A stretch of DNA of 64,000 nt from Streptomyces pactum (GCF_002005225.1 NZ_CP019724.1:3350501-3414500); one strand, 5' to 3'. Shown: positions 27,224 to 36,222, counted from the first letter of the stretch. Made by a program: numbers and translations. The notes: generated from the letters alone by a model not told the origin.

Positions 27224-28375
27224 CTACGGCGAGTGCCGCCCGCGGAACCGCCTGCGCTCCCCGTCCTCCTCCCGCGAGGGCTCGTCCGCGAGCCGTACGA
27301 CGGGGTCGTCGGGCCCCTCGCGGCCGGCGACGACCGGCCCGGCGGACCGTTCGGCCTTGGCGCGGTACTGGGCGGCGTCGGCGAGCCGGAACAGCCGGCG
27401 GGCCGAGCGCACCGGCCCGACGGGGTCATCCGTGGACGCGACCCCGCAGGCCACACCGTCACCGAGCTCCAGCTCGGCCGCCCGGCGGCACAGCTCCTCG
27501 GCGGCCTTGACCACCGCGTCGGCGGACGGCCCGACCGCGAGCAGGCAGAACTCGTCCCCGCCGAGCCGCGCCGCGAGCGCCCCCGGCAGCATCGCCCCGC
27601 ACAGCGACAGCACCGATCCGAAACGTTCCAGCAGACGGTCGCCGACGGCGTGCCCGTGCGTGTCGTTCACGCGCTTGAGGCCGTTCAGATCGCATACGAC
27701 GAGACTGACGACGACGTCCTCCTCGCGGTGCCGTTCGACGGCCTCGTCCAGCGCGGAGTCGACGGCGCGGCGGTTGGCCAGCCCGGTGAGCGCGTCGGTG
27801 TACGCGAGGCGCCGGACCTCCTCCAGCCGCTCGGTCTGGGCGATCCCGGCGGCGACGACGGAGGCCAGCACGGTCGCGAAGTCGGCGTCGGGCCGCGCGA
27901 AGACCGGCTCCCCCACCGGACGGGCCACGTACAGCTCGCCCCAGGCGCGGCCGTGCAGCACGATCGGCGCGACCACGCAGCAGCCGCGCCCCCGGCGGCG
28001 CAGGGCGGCGACGCGCTGGTGGACGTAGCCCGGACGCCCGGCGGCGGGACCCTCGGCCGTCTCGACCCAGGCGTCGGGCTCACCGCCGCCGGCCCAGCGC
28101 TCGTGCAGGAACTCGGTGATCTCCGCGAACTGGTGCACCGGGTAGGACTCGTCCTCCGGGAACTCCTCCTCGCCCTCGGCCCGCTCGCCGACGTTCACCA
28201 GGACCCGGAGGCGGCCCAGCTCGCGCTCCCACACCGACAGCGCGGCGAAACCGCCGCCCAGCGCCAGACACGCGCCGACGGCCGCCGCCCGCCAGGCCTC
28301 ACGCGAGCTGTGCGCGGCGGCCATGCCCTGCGCCAGCGCCACTACGGCCGCGAGCCGCCTGTCGTCACCCATCAC
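27224..28375 (-). CDS. cdgE: GAF-GGDEF diguanylate cyclase
   Basis: 383 aa. N-terminal GAF-like sensor domain (about 1-200) and C-terminal GGDEF domain with intact RLGGDEFCLL and the upstream DALTGLANRRAVD and NDTHGHAVGDRLL blocks, so it should make c-di-GMP, which in Streptomyces holds off sporulation through BldD. No RxxD inhibitory site in the usual place. Start is GTG 28375 or ATG 28372, with GGAG very close. I recall the S. coelicolor equivalent at this place being named CdgE; the symbol is from memory. Confidence 0.85.
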   Translation of the reverse strand: MMGDDRRLAAVVALAQGMAAAHSSREAWRAAAVGACLALGGGFAALSVWERELGRLRVLVNVGERAEGEEEFPEDESYPVHQFAEITEFLHERWAGGGEPDAWVETAEGPAAGRPGYVHQRVAALRRRGRGCCVVAPIVLHGRAWGELYVARPVGEPVFARPDADFATVLASVVAAGIAQTERLEEVRRLAYTDALTGLANRRAVDSALDEAVERHREEDVVVSLVVCDLNGLKRVNDTHGHAVGDRLLERFGSVLSLCGAMLPGALAARLGGDEFCLLAVGPSADAVVKAAEELCRRAAELELGDGVACGVASTDDPVGPVRSARRLFRLADAAQYRAKAERSAGPVVAGREGPDDPVVRLADEPSREEDGERRRFRGRHSP

Positions 28376-28544
28376 TCCAGGCTAGGGAGATTCACGGAGA
28401 AAGTGGACATGAGACCTCCGGCGGTTGGGCCGTTTGCGCGCGTGGTGAACGCGCGGGACAGCGACATGCCCGCTCACGCGCTGCCGTGGACGCGCCCCCC
28501 TTCGGCCCGCACGGACGCGCCCCGGGCACCGGACCGGCCGACGG

Positions 28545-28634
28545 CTACGGATGCGGATGCGGATGCCGCCGGCCCGGTGGCTGCCGCCGGCCCGGTGGCT
28601 GCCGCCGGCCCGGTGGCTGCCGCCGGCCCGCGCC
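28545..28634. repeat. 18-bp tandem repeat with hexamer tract
   Basis: Three GATGCG/GATGCC hexamers are followed by about 3.5 copies of an 18-bp unit GGTGGCTGCCGCCGGCCC, nearly invariant. The + frame reads GPVAAA repeated, the - frame GGSHRA repeated. The 271-bp gap (28376-28646) shows no gene with a credible RBS. Confidence 0.8.
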
Positions 28635-28646
28635 ACACGGGCGAGG

Positions 28647-29447
28647 TCACTCCCCGGGCCACCGCGGCGCCCGCTTCTCGTTGAACGCCGCCACCCCCTC
28701 CGCCCGGTCCCCCGAGAACGCCACCGCCCGCCACGCCGCGTCCTCGACCTCGAGCCCGGCCCGCAGGTCGAGCCCGTGCCCGAGCCGCAGCGCCCGCTTG
28801 GCCGCGCGCAGCCCCACGGGCGAGTTCGCGGCCATCCGGGAGGCGAGGTCCAGCGCCTCCTCCCGGTCCCGCCCCTCGTCCACGAGCTGGTCCACGAGCC
28901 CCAGCTCGCGCGCCTCCGCGGCCTTCACCCGCCGCGCCGTGAACACCAGCTCGGCGGCGCGCGCCGCCCCCACCCGGCGCGGCAGCAACTGCGTACCGCC
29001 GCCGCCCGGGATCACCCCGACCGACACCTCGGGCAGGCCCACCACCGCCGTGCGGTCGGCCACGATCACGTCGCACGACAACGCCAGCTCGAAACCGCCC
29101 CCGAGCGCGAACCCGTGCACGGCCGCGATCGCCGGCACCGGCAGCTCGAGCACCCCCGTGTACGCCGCCCGGGCCGCCGGCCGCTGCCGCAGCAGATCGG
29201 CGTCGGAGAAGGAGTTGCGCTCCTTGAGGTCGGCCCCGACGCAGAACGCGCGCTCATGGGTCGAGGTCAGCACCACCACGCGTACGCTCCGGTCCTCGCC
29301 CAGCGCCGCGCACGCCACCCCGATGGACCGGGCCATCGCGGTCGACACGGCGTTCATGGCCTTCGGCCGGTCGAGCGCGAGCTCCGCGACATGCCCGTCC
29401 CCGTGCCGCCGCACCAGGACGAACTCTCCGAACCGCTCCTCGCTCAT
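28647..29447 (-). CDS. Enoyl-CoA hydratase/isomerase family protein
   Basis: 266 aa crotonase. Oxyanion-hole blocks: ERAFCVGADLKER (about 65) and IAAVHGFALGGGFELALSCDVIVAD (about 105). A glutamate follows in GLPEVSVGVIPGGGGTQLLPR, consistent with hydratase activity. GGAGGG lies 5 nt before the ATG. A GTTAAC-gcgg-GTTAAC element overlaps the promoter. Single gene, likely fatty-acid or branched-chain degradation; substrate unknown. Confidence 0.9.
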   Translation of the reverse strand: MSEERFGEFVLVRRHGDGHVAELALDRPKAMNAVSTAMARSIGVACAALGEDRSVRVVVLTSTHERAFCVGADLKERNSFSDADLLRQRPAARAAYTGVLELPVPAIAAVHGFALGGGFELALSCDVIVADRTAVVGLPEVSVGVIPGGGGTQLLPRRVGAARAAELVFTARRVKAAEARELGLVDQLVDEGRDREEALDLASRMAANSPVGLRAAKRALRLGHGLDLRAGLEVEDAAWRAVAFSGDRAEGVAAFNEKRAPRWPGE

Positions 29448-29458
29448 GACACCCTCCG

Positions 29459-29474
29459 GTTAACGCGGGTTAAC
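29459..29474. promoter_or_regulatory. Operator candidate GTTAAC-N4-GTTAAC upstream of the hydratase gene
   Basis: Two copies of the self-complementary GTTAAC separated by gcgg, 12 bp upstream of the hydratase ATG. Symmetric AT-containing sites are rare in this GC-rich background. Confidence 0.5.
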
Positions 29475-29657
29475 AATCCGACCGCCCGATCATCGCAGGC
29501 GGGACCCCGCGGGGAAAGGCCGGCCGCGCCCTGGCCCGCCCCGCCCTGCTTCCCCGTTCGAGTGACATCCGGCCGACCGCAGTACCCCGGCCGACGGCAG
29601 CCCGTAGCCTCGCTCCGCCACGGCGCGGCGGGGGCGCCTGCGCACCGGGGAGGGGAC

Positions 29658-30338
29658 ATGACGACGACCGGCACACCGACGAGACCGCAGCACCCGTGGG
29701 GCCACCGGGGCCGGCACCGCAGGCCCCGCCCCCGCAAGGTGCTGCTCACCGCCGGCGGCCTCGCCCTGGCGGCAGGCACCCTGAGCCTCGTCCGCCTGCT
29801 GCCCGGGCCCGGGGGCGGCGACGTGGACGGGTACGGCGCGCAGGCCGCGCCGCACGGGGGGACGGGCGGCGGCACCGCGACGGACCGGGCGACGGACCCC
29901 GCCGCGGCGAGCACCGCCGGTCCACCGGACGTGAGCCCGTCGGCCACCTCGGCCATGGGCGGTCCGAGCGGATCGCCGGTCCCCGGGCCGGGCCTCATAC
30001 CGGGCCGGTCCGCGAGCGGCCCCCCGGCCACGCTCCCCTCCGCGACGACCGCCCCGGGCGGTGCGGACCCGGGCGCCGCGGACACGGGTGCCGAGAACTC
30101 GGGCGCCGAGAACTCGGGCGCAAGGAACTCGGGCGCCGGGGACTCGCCGCCCCCGCCCACGTCACAGCCACCGCGGTCCCCGCGGAGTCCGCAGCCACCA
30201 AGCCGGGACACCCCCGCACCTCGTCCCACCCCGACGCCGCCACCGCCAACGTCCGCCCCGGTTCCGGAACCGGGCGGTCCGGGTCTGTGCGTACCGGTCA
30301 TCGGGGTCTGCGTGGACCTGCTCGGCGACGACCACTGA
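29658..30338 (+). CDS. Secreted or membrane-anchored Pro/Ser/Thr-rich protein
   Basis: 226 aa. Basic N-terminus, one hydrophobic helix (KVLLTAGGLALAAGTLSLVRLL), then about 150 residues of low-complexity Gly/Pro/Ser/Thr sequence including a short ENSGA/RNSGA/GDSP repeat. The short C-terminal segment GLCVPVIGVCVDLLGDDH has two cysteines that could form a disulfide. RBS GGGGAGGGG precedes the ATG. Looks like a wall-spanning stalk with a tiny terminal module; function unknown. Confidence 0.65.
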   Translation: MTTTGTPTRPQHPWGHRGRHRRPRPRKVLLTAGGLALAAGTLSLVRLLPGPGGGDVDGYGAQAAPHGGTGGGTATDRATDPAAASTAGPPDVSPSATSAMGGPSGSPVPGPGLIPGRSASGPPATLPSATTAPGGADPGAADTGAENSGAENSGARNSGAGDSPPPPTSQPPRSPRSPQPPSRDTPAPRPTPTPPPPTSAPVPEPGGPGLCVPVIGVCVDLLGDDH

Positions 30339-30398
30339 CGGCCCCCGGCCCCCGGCGGGCGCCGGTGCGCGGCGACCGCCCACCGGACGCACCTGGCC

Positions 30399-31541
30399 CT
30401 ACGACTCCCCGCCGCCAGCGCGCCGCGAGAGCAGCCAGGGCTCCACCACGCCGAGACCGCGTACCGGCCGCTGCCACATCGGCTGGAGCGCGAAGCGGTA
30501 CGCCGGCGGCTCCTCGCCCTCCTTCTCCGCCGCGGCGGCCTCCTCGGCGGCCGCCGCCTCCGAGGCCGGGGCGTCCCGCGTACGGATCAGCTCCTCCGCG
30601 AAGGCGGTGTCGACGAGGACGGCGTCCCGGGGAGCTATCGAGGTGAGCCGGGAGGCCAGGTTGACGGTCGTGCCGAAGACGTCGCCCATCCGGGTGGTCA
30701 CCGTGCCGAAGGCGATGCCGACGCGCAGTTCCGGCATGGTCTCGTCGTTCGCCATCGTCTCGATGAGCCGCAGCGCGATCTCGGCGGCCGTGCCGGCGTC
30801 GTCGGCGGCGTAGAGCACCTCGTCGCCGAGGGTCTTGATCAGCCGACCGCCGCGCGCGGCCACCAGGTCGGCGGCGGTGGTCTCGAAGGCCTCGACCAGC
30901 TCGCCGAGCTCCTCCTCCTCCATGCGGCGGGTCAGCCGGGTGAAGCCGACCAGGTCGGCGAAGCCGACGGCGAGCCGCCGGTCCACCATCTCCTCGTCGT
31001 CCCCGGCCTGCACGACCCGGCCGGCCGAGGCGGCGAGCTGGCGCCGCCAGACGTAGACGAGGAACTCCTGCAACTCGGGCAGGAGCAGCTCGACGATGGG
31101 ATACGTCACCTCGGTGCGCGTCATCCCGGGCTCCGGGGGCTCGGTCAGGCCCTCCAGGAAGGAGTCGATCTGCCACTCGGCCAACCGGGCGGTGGTCTGC
31201 CCGGTGGACCGGGCCACCTGCACGGCCATGGCCTCGCTGAGCAGTCCCGCCTCCACCAGACCGGCCAGGCGCCGCAGGGCGAGGACGTCCGCCTCGGTGA
31301 GCGCCTTCGCCTGGCCGATGTCGGCGAATCCCATGGCCCGCCAGAAACGGGAGGCCAGTTCCATGGAGACGCCCGCGCTGCGGGCGGCCTGGAAGGGGGT
31401 GTAGCGGCGCTCGGCGCCCAGAATGAGCCCTTCGAGGCGCAGCGCGAGCGGGTCCTCGCCGGATTCGGCGGAGTCCGGGCCGGGCTCGGGGTCCACCCGG
31501 CCGTCCCCGTCCGCGCCGGAGCCCGTGTCGTCGACGGTCAC
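30399..31541 (-). CDS. cya: Class III adenylate cyclase
   Basis: 380 aa, soluble. The N-terminal helical region (YTPFQAARSAGVSMELASRFWRAMGFADI) resembles the autoinhibitory/pH-sensing segment of Rv1264-type cyclases. The catalytic domain starts VGFADLVGFTRLTRRM (metal Asp), with LIKTLGDEVLYAA and GDVFGTTVNLASRLTS. Makes cAMP from ATP; in S. coelicolor the single Cya is needed for germination and growth. GTG start. Minus strand, upstream of a repeat-filled gap and birA. Confidence 0.92.
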   Translation of the reverse strand: MTVDDTGSGADGDGRVDPEPGPDSAESGEDPLALRLEGLILGAERRYTPFQAARSAGVSMELASRFWRAMGFADIGQAKALTEADVLALRRLAGLVEAGLLSEAMAVQVARSTGQTTARLAEWQIDSFLEGLTEPPEPGMTRTEVTYPIVELLLPELQEFLVYVWRRQLAASAGRVVQAGDDEEMVDRRLAVGFADLVGFTRLTRRMEEEELGELVEAFETTAADLVAARGGRLIKTLGDEVLYAADDAGTAAEIALRLIETMANDETMPELRVGIAFGTVTTRMGDVFGTTVNLASRLTSIAPRDAVLVDTAFAEELIRTRDAPASEAAAAEEAAAAEKEGEEPPAYRFALQPMWQRPVRGLGVVEPWLLSRRAGGGES

Positions 31542-31639
31542 GCCTGCTGCCCTTCCGATCTGCTGCGGTCAGGTTCGACCGGCCCCAACTTTACGTCAGG
31601 TGTGCCCCAGCTCACTCCCGCGCGGCCTGCGGGCAGTCG

Positions 31640-32081
31640 TGCCGCACCCGGAACCCGAACGGCCCCACAGGAACCCCGGCCGACCCGAGCGGGTGCCTCC
31701 GGGCTCCCCGGCGGCCCGGGCACGCACGGGCCGCACCCCGCAGCGCGCCCACCCCCAGCCCACCGCCGGGCCCAGGCGGGGGCACCCCCAGGAAACCCCC
31801 GGCCGACCCGGGCGGGGCACCCCCCGGCCCCCCAGCGGCCCCGGCAGGCACGGGCCGCACCCCGCAACGCACCCACCCCCAAGCACCACCGCCGGGCCCA
31901 GCCGGGCACAGACCACGCCACACAGCGCGCCCACCCCCAAGCCCACCGCCGGCTTAGGCGGACATCTCCAGGACTCCCCAACCGGCCCAGGCGGGGCACC
32001 CCGGGCCCCGCTCGCTTGCCCGGGCGAACTCGGGTCGCGCCCACCCCCGAGCCCCCGGGCCCCCGGGCCCCCGGGCCCCGG
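31640..32081. repeat. Degenerate C-rich repeat array between cya and birA
   Basis: A module like CACGGGCCGCACCCCGCA followed by CGCCCACCCCCAGCCCACC recurs at about 31726, 31849, 31921 and 32036, and GAAACCCCCGGCCGACCCG-like blocks recur near 31670 and 31792. It ends with three GCCCCCGG octamers abutting the birA stop. The + strand is strongly C-rich, the minus strand G-rich. No supported gene in the 540-bp gap 31542-32081. Confidence 0.7.
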
Positions 32082-32945
32082 TCACGCCAACCGCAAGTGC
32101 ACGATGTCCCCCGCCCCCACCGGCTCCTGCACCCCCGCCTCCGTGGCCAGTACCAGCCGCCCGTCCCCGTCCACGGCCACCGCCTCCCCCTCGAGCGACC
32201 GGTCGCCCGGAAGCTCCGCCCGCACCATCCGCCCGAGCGTCGCGCACCCGGCCGCGTACGTCTCCTGCAGCCCGCTGGCCGCGGGGTCGCCGCCGGCCGC
32301 CCGCCACCGCCCGTACCAGTCCTCCAGCGACCGCAGCACCCCGCGCAGCAGCGGGTCCCGGTCGGTACTCACGGCTCCGGCCAGCGCCAGCGACCCGGCC
32401 CGCTCCACCGGGAGCTCGTCCGCCCGCAGGCTGACGTTGATGCCGACGCCGATGACCACCCCGTCGTCACCGGCCCGCTCGGCGAGGATGCCGCCGGCCT
32501 TGCGCTCCTCGTCGCCGACCGTCACCAGCAGGTCGTTGGGCCACTTCAGGGCGGTGTCGACACCCGCGGCCCGGGACAGTCCGGTGGCCACCGCCACGCC
32601 GGTGAGCAGCGGCAGCCAGCCCCAGCGGGTCACGGGCACCTCGGCGGGCCGCAGCAGTACGGAGAAGAAGAGCCCGGAGCGGGCCGGAGCCGTCCACTGC
32701 CGGTCCAGGCGGCCCCGCGCGGCGGTCTGCTCCTCGGCGACGAGGACGAGCCCTTCCGCCTGCTCCCCCTCGGCGCGGGCCACCAGGTCGGAGTTGGTGG
32801 AACCGGTGCGCTGCACCACGTCCACCTGCCGCCACAGCCCGCCCTCCCGCACCAGTCCCCGGCGCAGGGCCGCGGTGTTGAGGGGCGGCCGGTCCAGGTC
32901 GGACCAACGGCCGCGGGGGGAGTCAGAGGCATCTCGGGGCGTCAT
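32082..32945 (-). CDS. birA: Biotin--[acetyl/propionyl-CoA carboxylase] ligase
   Basis: 287 aa. Attaches biotin to the AccA2 carrier domain encoded 4 kb away. Motifs: QRTGSTNSDLVARA (biotin/ATP site), AARGRLDRQWTAPARSGLFFSVLLRP (catalytic loop) and ALKWPNDLLVTVGDEERKAGGIL (conserved KWPND). The N-terminal repressor HTH of E. coli BirA is absent, so ligase only. ATG 32945 is chosen because a TAGGGT -10 box ends 7 nt upstream, a leaderless arrangement. Divergent from pccB. Confidence 0.93.
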   Translation of the reverse strand: MTPRDASDSPRGRWSDLDRPPLNTAALRRGLVREGGLWRQVDVVQRTGSTNSDLVARAEGEQAEGLVLVAEEQTAARGRLDRQWTAPARSGLFFSVLLRPAEVPVTRWGWLPLLTGVAVATGLSRAAGVDTALKWPNDLLVTVGDEERKAGGILAERAGDDGVVIGVGINVSLRADELPVERAGSLALAGAVSTDRDPLLRGVLRSLEDWYGRWRAAGGDPAASGLQETYAAGCATLGRMVRAELPGDRSLEGEAVAVDGDGRLVLATEAGVQEPVGAGDIVHLRLA

Positions 32946-32952
32946 GCAACCC

Positions 32953-32958
32953 ACCCTA
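32953..32958 (-). promoter_or_regulatory. -10 box TAGGGT of birA, leaderless-type
   Basis: On the minus strand TAGGGT is followed by 7 nt and the birA ATG, which supports that start over a GTG 27 bp upstream. Confidence 0.5.
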
Positions 32959-33055
32959 GGTGTGGGAAACACCGCACTGCCGAAGGGAAGGCCCCCTACT
33001 ACTCTACGGATGAGTAACCGTCCCCCCTTTTGAGCAGGCAGGGAGCCGCATCCCG

Positions 33056-34654
33056 ATGTCCGAGCCGGAAGAGCAGCAGCCCGACATCCACACGACCGCG
33101 GGCAAGCTCGCGGACCTGAGGCGCCGTATCGAGGAAGCGACGCACGCCGGGTCGGAACGCGCCGTCGAGAAGCAGCACGCCAAGGGCAAGCTGACGGCCC
33201 GCGAGCGCATCGACCTCCTCCTCGACGAGGGCTCCTTCGTCGAGCTGGACGAGTTCGCCCGGCACCGCTCGACCAACTTCGGCCTGGACGCCAACCGCCC
33301 CTACGGCGACGGCGTCGTCACCGGCTACGGCACCGTCGACGGCCGCCCCGTCGCCGTCTTCTCCCAGGACTTCACCGTCTTCGGCGGGGCGCTGGGCGAG
33401 GTCTACGGCCAGAAGATCGTCAAGGTCATGGACTTCGCGCTGAAGACCGGCTGCCCGGTCATCGGCATCAACGACTCCGGCGGCGCCCGCATCCAGGAGG
33501 GCGTGGCCTCGCTCGGGGCGTACGGCGAGATCTTCCGCCGCAACACCCACGCCTCCGGCGTCATCCCCCAGATCAGCCTGGTCGTCGGCCCGTGCGCGGG
33601 CGGCGCGGTGTACTCCCCCGCGATCACCGACTTCACGGTGATGGTCGACCAGACCAGCCATATGTTCATCACGGGCCCCGACGTGATCAAGACCGTCACC
33701 GGTGAGGACGTCGGCTTCGAGGAGCTGGGCGGCGCCCGCACCCACAACTCCACCTCGGGCGTGGCCCACCACATGGCGGGCGACGAGAAGGACGCCGTCG
33801 AGTACGTCAGGCAACTGCTGTCGTACCTGCCGTCCAACAACCTCTCCGACCCGCCCGCCTTCCCGGAGGAGGCCGACCTCGCGGTCACGGACGAGGACGC
33901 CGAGCTGGACACCATCGTCCCGGACTCGGCGAACCAGCCGTACGACATGCACACCGTCATCGAGCACGTCCTCGACGACGCCGAGTTCCTCGAGACGCAG
34001 CCGCTGTACGCGCCGAACATCCTCACCGGCTTCGGCCGCGTCGAGGGCCGCCCGGTCGGCATCGTCGCCAACCAGCCGATGCAGTTCGCCGGCTGCCTGG
34101 ACATCACCGCCTCCGAGAAGGCGGCCCGTTTCGTGCGCACCTGCGACGCCTTCAACGTCCCGGTCCTGACCTTCGTGGACGTCCCCGGCTTCCTGCCCGG
34201 CGTGGACCAGGAGCACGACGGCATCATCCGCCGCGGCGCCAAGCTGATCTTCGCCTACGCCGAGGCCACCGTCCCGCTCATCACGGTCATCACCCGCAAG
34301 GCCTTCGGCGGCGCCTACGACGTCATGGGCTCCAAGCACCTGGGCGCCGACCTCAACCTCGCCTGGCCCACCGCCCAGATCGCCGTCATGGGCGCCCAGG
34401 GCGCGGTCAACATCCTGCACCGCCGCACCCTCGCCGAGGCCGAGGCCGGTGACGACGCCGAGGCCACCCGCGCCCGCCTGATGCAGGAGTACGAGGACGC
34501 CCTCCTCAACCCCTACACGGCGGCCGAACGCGGCTACGTCGACGCGGTGGTCATGCCGTCCGACACCCGCCGCCACATCGTCCGCGGCCTGCGTCAGCTA
34601 CGCACCAAGCGGGAATCCCTCCCTCCGAAGAAGCACGGCAACATCCCCCTCTAA
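33056..34654 (+). CDS. pccB: Propionyl-CoA carboxylase beta (carboxyltransferase) subunit
   Basis: 532 aa. Transfers CO2 from carboxybiotin to propionyl-CoA, giving methylmalonyl-CoA for polyketides and fatty acids. Crotonase-like halves with [14 protein letters not shown] and [23 protein letters not shown]. Counting from this ATG, residue 422 is Asp in [13 protein letters not shown], the position known in S. coelicolor PccB/AccB to select propionyl- over acetyl-CoA (Asp in PccB, Ile in AccB). Followed 10 bp later by the epsilon-subunit gene. Confidence 0.95.
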   Translation: MSEPEEQQPDIHTTAGKLADLRRRIEEATHAGSERAVEKQHAKGKLTARERIDLLLDEGSFVELDEFARHRSTNFGLDANRPYGDGVVTGYGTVDGRPVAVFSQDFTVFGGALGEVYGQKIVKVMDFALKTGCPVIGINDSGGARIQEGVASLGAYGEIFRRNTHASGVIPQISLVVGPCAGGAVYSPAITDFTVMVDQTSHMFITGPDVIKTVTGEDVGFEELGGARTHNSTSGVAHHMAGDEKDAVEYVRQLLSYLPSNNLSDPPAFPEEADLAVTDEDAELDTIVPDSANQPYDMHTVIEHVLDDAEFLETQPLYAPNILTGFGRVEGRPVGIVANQPMQFAGCLDITASEKAARFVRTCDAFNVPVLTFVDVPGFLPGVDQEHDGIIRRGAKLIFAYAEATVPLITVITRKAFGGAYDVMGSKHLGADLNLAWPTAQIAVMGAQGAVNILHRRTLAEAEAGDDAEATRARLMQEYEDALLNPYTAAERGYVDAVVMPSDTRRHIVRGLRQLRTKRESLPPKKHGNIPL

Positions 34655-34664
34655 GGAGCCCGGC

Positions 34665-34871
34665 GTGATCAAGGTCGTAAGGGGCAACCCCACCCCGGAG
34701 GAGCTGGCCGCCGCCCTGGCGGTGGTCCGCGCCCGCGCCGCGGCGGCGGAGACGGAGCCGTCCGGCCCGCCGAGCAGCAGGGACGCGTGGTCCGACCCGT
34801 CCCGTATCGCGGCCCGGCACCTGCCCCAGCCAGGCCCCGCCTCATGGGGCCGCACATACTGGCCGGGCTGA
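34665..34871 (+). CDS. pccE: Acyl-CoA carboxylase epsilon subunit
   Basis: 68 aa. Small helper subunit found only in actinobacterial acyl-CoA carboxylases; it boosts alpha/beta complex activity. Shows the family core IKVVRGNPTPEELAAALAVV and C-terminal WSDPSRIAARHLPQPGPASWGRTYWPG. GTG start with AAGGAG 6 nt upstream, directly after pccB in one operon. Confidence 0.93.
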   Translation: MIKVVRGNPTPEELAAALAVVRARAAAAETEPSGPPSSRDAWSDPSRIAARHLPQPGPASWGRTYWPG

Positions 34872-34929
34872 GGCCGGGCACCCGGGGGCGCGGGGGACCG
34901 CGCACGGAAGAGGGACGCCGCGCCCCGAA

Positions 34930-34945
34930 TGAGTACCCGTACTCA
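34930..34945. promoter_or_regulatory. Palindrome TGAGTAC-CC-GTACTCA
   Basis: Perfect 7+2+7 inverted repeat, 34 bp before a 42-aa membrane-peptide gene and 58 bp after pccE. Likely a protein-binding site controlling the small gene and possibly maf. Confidence 0.55.
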
Positions 34946-34979
34946 AGCGCCCCCGGCGGCCAGGCCGCACGCTGGTGAC

Positions 34980-35108
34980 ATGCTGTGGTCCGACCCCGAG
35001 AACGAGCCGCCCAAGGAACTGCGCGACATGCAGGACATGCTGCGGCGGCTGAGCGTTCTCCTGGCGCTGGCCATGGTCCTGGCGATGATCGTGATCGGCG
35101 TGCGCTGA
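34980..35108 (+). CDS. 42-aa single-pass membrane peptide
   Basis: MLWSDPENEPPKELRDMQDM, then a strongly hydrophobic helix (LSVLLALAMVLAMIVIGV) ending at the stop. ATG 34980 has no strong Shine-Dalgarno (GGTG only). Located between pccE and maf, with a palindromic element upstream. The acidic-amphipathic head plus single helix suggests a small regulatory membrane protein. From memory a similar tiny gene occupies this place in other Streptomyces. Confidence 0.6.
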   Translation: MLWSDPENEPPKELRDMQDMLRRLSVLLALAMVLAMIVIGVR

Positions 35109-35134
35109 GGCGCCGGCGACCGTGACGCCGCCGA

Positions 35135-35140
35135 TACCCT
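35135..35140 (+). promoter_or_regulatory. -10 box TACCCT of maf, leaderless-type
   Basis: TACCCT ends 7 nt before the maf ATG at 35148; no Shine-Dalgarno is present. Confidence 0.5.
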
Positions 35141-35147
35141 TGATCCC

Positions 35148-35771
35148 ATGACAGACCAGCAGCCGCGCCGCCGGCTCGTCCTCGCCTCCCAGTCCCCGGC
35201 CCGGCTCGGCCTGCTCCGCCAGGCCGGGCTCGCCCCCGAGGTGCTCGTGAGCGGCGTCGACGAGGACGCCGTCACCGCGCCCACCCCCGCCGAGCTGGCC
35301 CTGGCCCTCGCCGAGGCCAAGGCCTCCGTCGTGGCCGCGAAGCCCGAGGTGCGCGGTGCCCTGGTGATCGGCTGCGACTCGGTGCTCGACCTGGACGGCC
35401 AGGCCCTCGGCAAGCCGGCGGACGCCGGGGAGGCCACCGCCCGCTGGAAGGCGATGCGCGGCCGGGCGGGCACGCTGCAGACCGGCCACTGCGTCTGGGA
35501 CACCGCCTCCGGCCGCCACGTCTCGGCCACCGCCTCCACCGTCGTCCGCTTCGGCGAGCCGACCGACGAGGAGATCGCGGCCTACGTGGCCTCCGGCGAG
35601 CCCCTGTACGTCGCCGGGGCGTTCACCCTGGACGGCCGCTCGGCCCCGTTCATCGACGGCATCGAGGGCGACCACGGGAACGTGATCGGCATCAGCCTGC
35701 CCCTCGTACGCCGGCTGCTCGCCGAGCTCGGGGTCGGCATCACGGAGTTGTGGGCGCCGGCGGGGGGCTGA
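35148..35771 (+). CDS. maf: Maf-family nucleoside triphosphate pyrophosphatase
   Basis: 207 aa. House-cleaning enzyme hydrolysing non-canonical or dTTP/UTP-type nucleotides to monophosphates. Family marks: [19 protein letters not shown] at the N-terminus, [18 protein letters not shown] (catalytic Asp) and [25 protein letters not shown] box 7 nt before the ATG indicates a leaderless start. Its last 32 bp overlap the convergent membrane-protein gene. Confidence 0.92.
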   Translation: MTDQQPRRRLVLASQSPARLGLLRQAGLAPEVLVSGVDEDAVTAPTPAELALALAEAKASVVAAKPEVRGALVIGCDSVLDLDGQALGKPADAGEATARWKAMRGRAGTLQTGHCVWDTASGRHVSATASTVVRFGEPTDEEIAAYVASGEPLYVAGAFTLDGRSAPFIDGIEGDHGNVIGISLPLVRRLLAELGVGITELWAPAGG

Positions 35772-36222
35772 CCGGGGCGCCGTCGCCGCCCTTGCCGTCC
35801 TCGGGCCGCTGCCCGGCCGCGGGCTCCTCGCGGGCGTCGTAGGTCATCAGCAGCAGCACGAGGAGACCGAGTACGGCGATCATGAAGACGAAGGCGCCGG
35901 GGCCCACCAGCCCCCAGGTGAAGGCGCCCAGCAGGCCGTGCACCACGGCCGCGCTGATCAGCAGGATCCGGCCGAGCCCGGCGGGCGGGCGGTCGCGCAA
36001 CGCCACGAGCAGGGCGACCAGCCCGCACAGCGCGAAGTAGAGCCCGAAGACGACACCGCCGATCTTCGAGGACACGGACATCATGCCCGGGTCCAGGCCG
36101 GCCAGGGACATGTCCTGCCGGTCGACGACGATTCCCAGGAACCAGTTCAGCGCAGCGACGCCGACCGCCTCCGCGAAGAGCACGACCGCCACGATCCACG
36201 CCACCGGCCTGCGCACTGACAC
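35740..36222 (-). CDS. Four-helix membrane protein, unknown function
   Basis: 160 aa with four predicted membrane helices ([74 protein letters not shown]) and a hydrophilic Pro/Gly-rich tail. GTG start. The end overlaps maf by 32 bp in convergent orientation. No motif identifies a function. Confidence 0.8.
   Translation of the reverse strand: MSVRRPVAWIVAVVLFAEAVGVAALNWFLGIVVDRQDMSLAGLDPGMMSVSSKIGGVVFGLYFALCGLVALLVALRDRPPAGLGRILLISAAVVHGLLGAFTWGLVGPGAFVFMIAVLGLLVLLLMTYDAREEPAAGQRPEDGKGGDGAPVSPPPAPTTP

Noticed and set aside
28382..28636. 84-codon minus-strand ORF with GGSHRA repeats
   Set aside because: Consists mostly of the 18-bp repeat and has no RBS.
28395..28684. Plus-strand ORF with GPVAAA repeats running into the hydratase 3' end
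   Set aside because: No RBS, composition set by the repeat, overlaps a well-supported gene.
32999..34576. Long antisense frame opposite pccB (over 500 codons), and similar long antisense frames opposite xdhA, accA2, deoC and the ALDH genes
   Set aside because: Mirror of the third-position GC bias of real genes; composition is Val/Gly/Arg/Ala-rich low complexity, no RBS, no motif.
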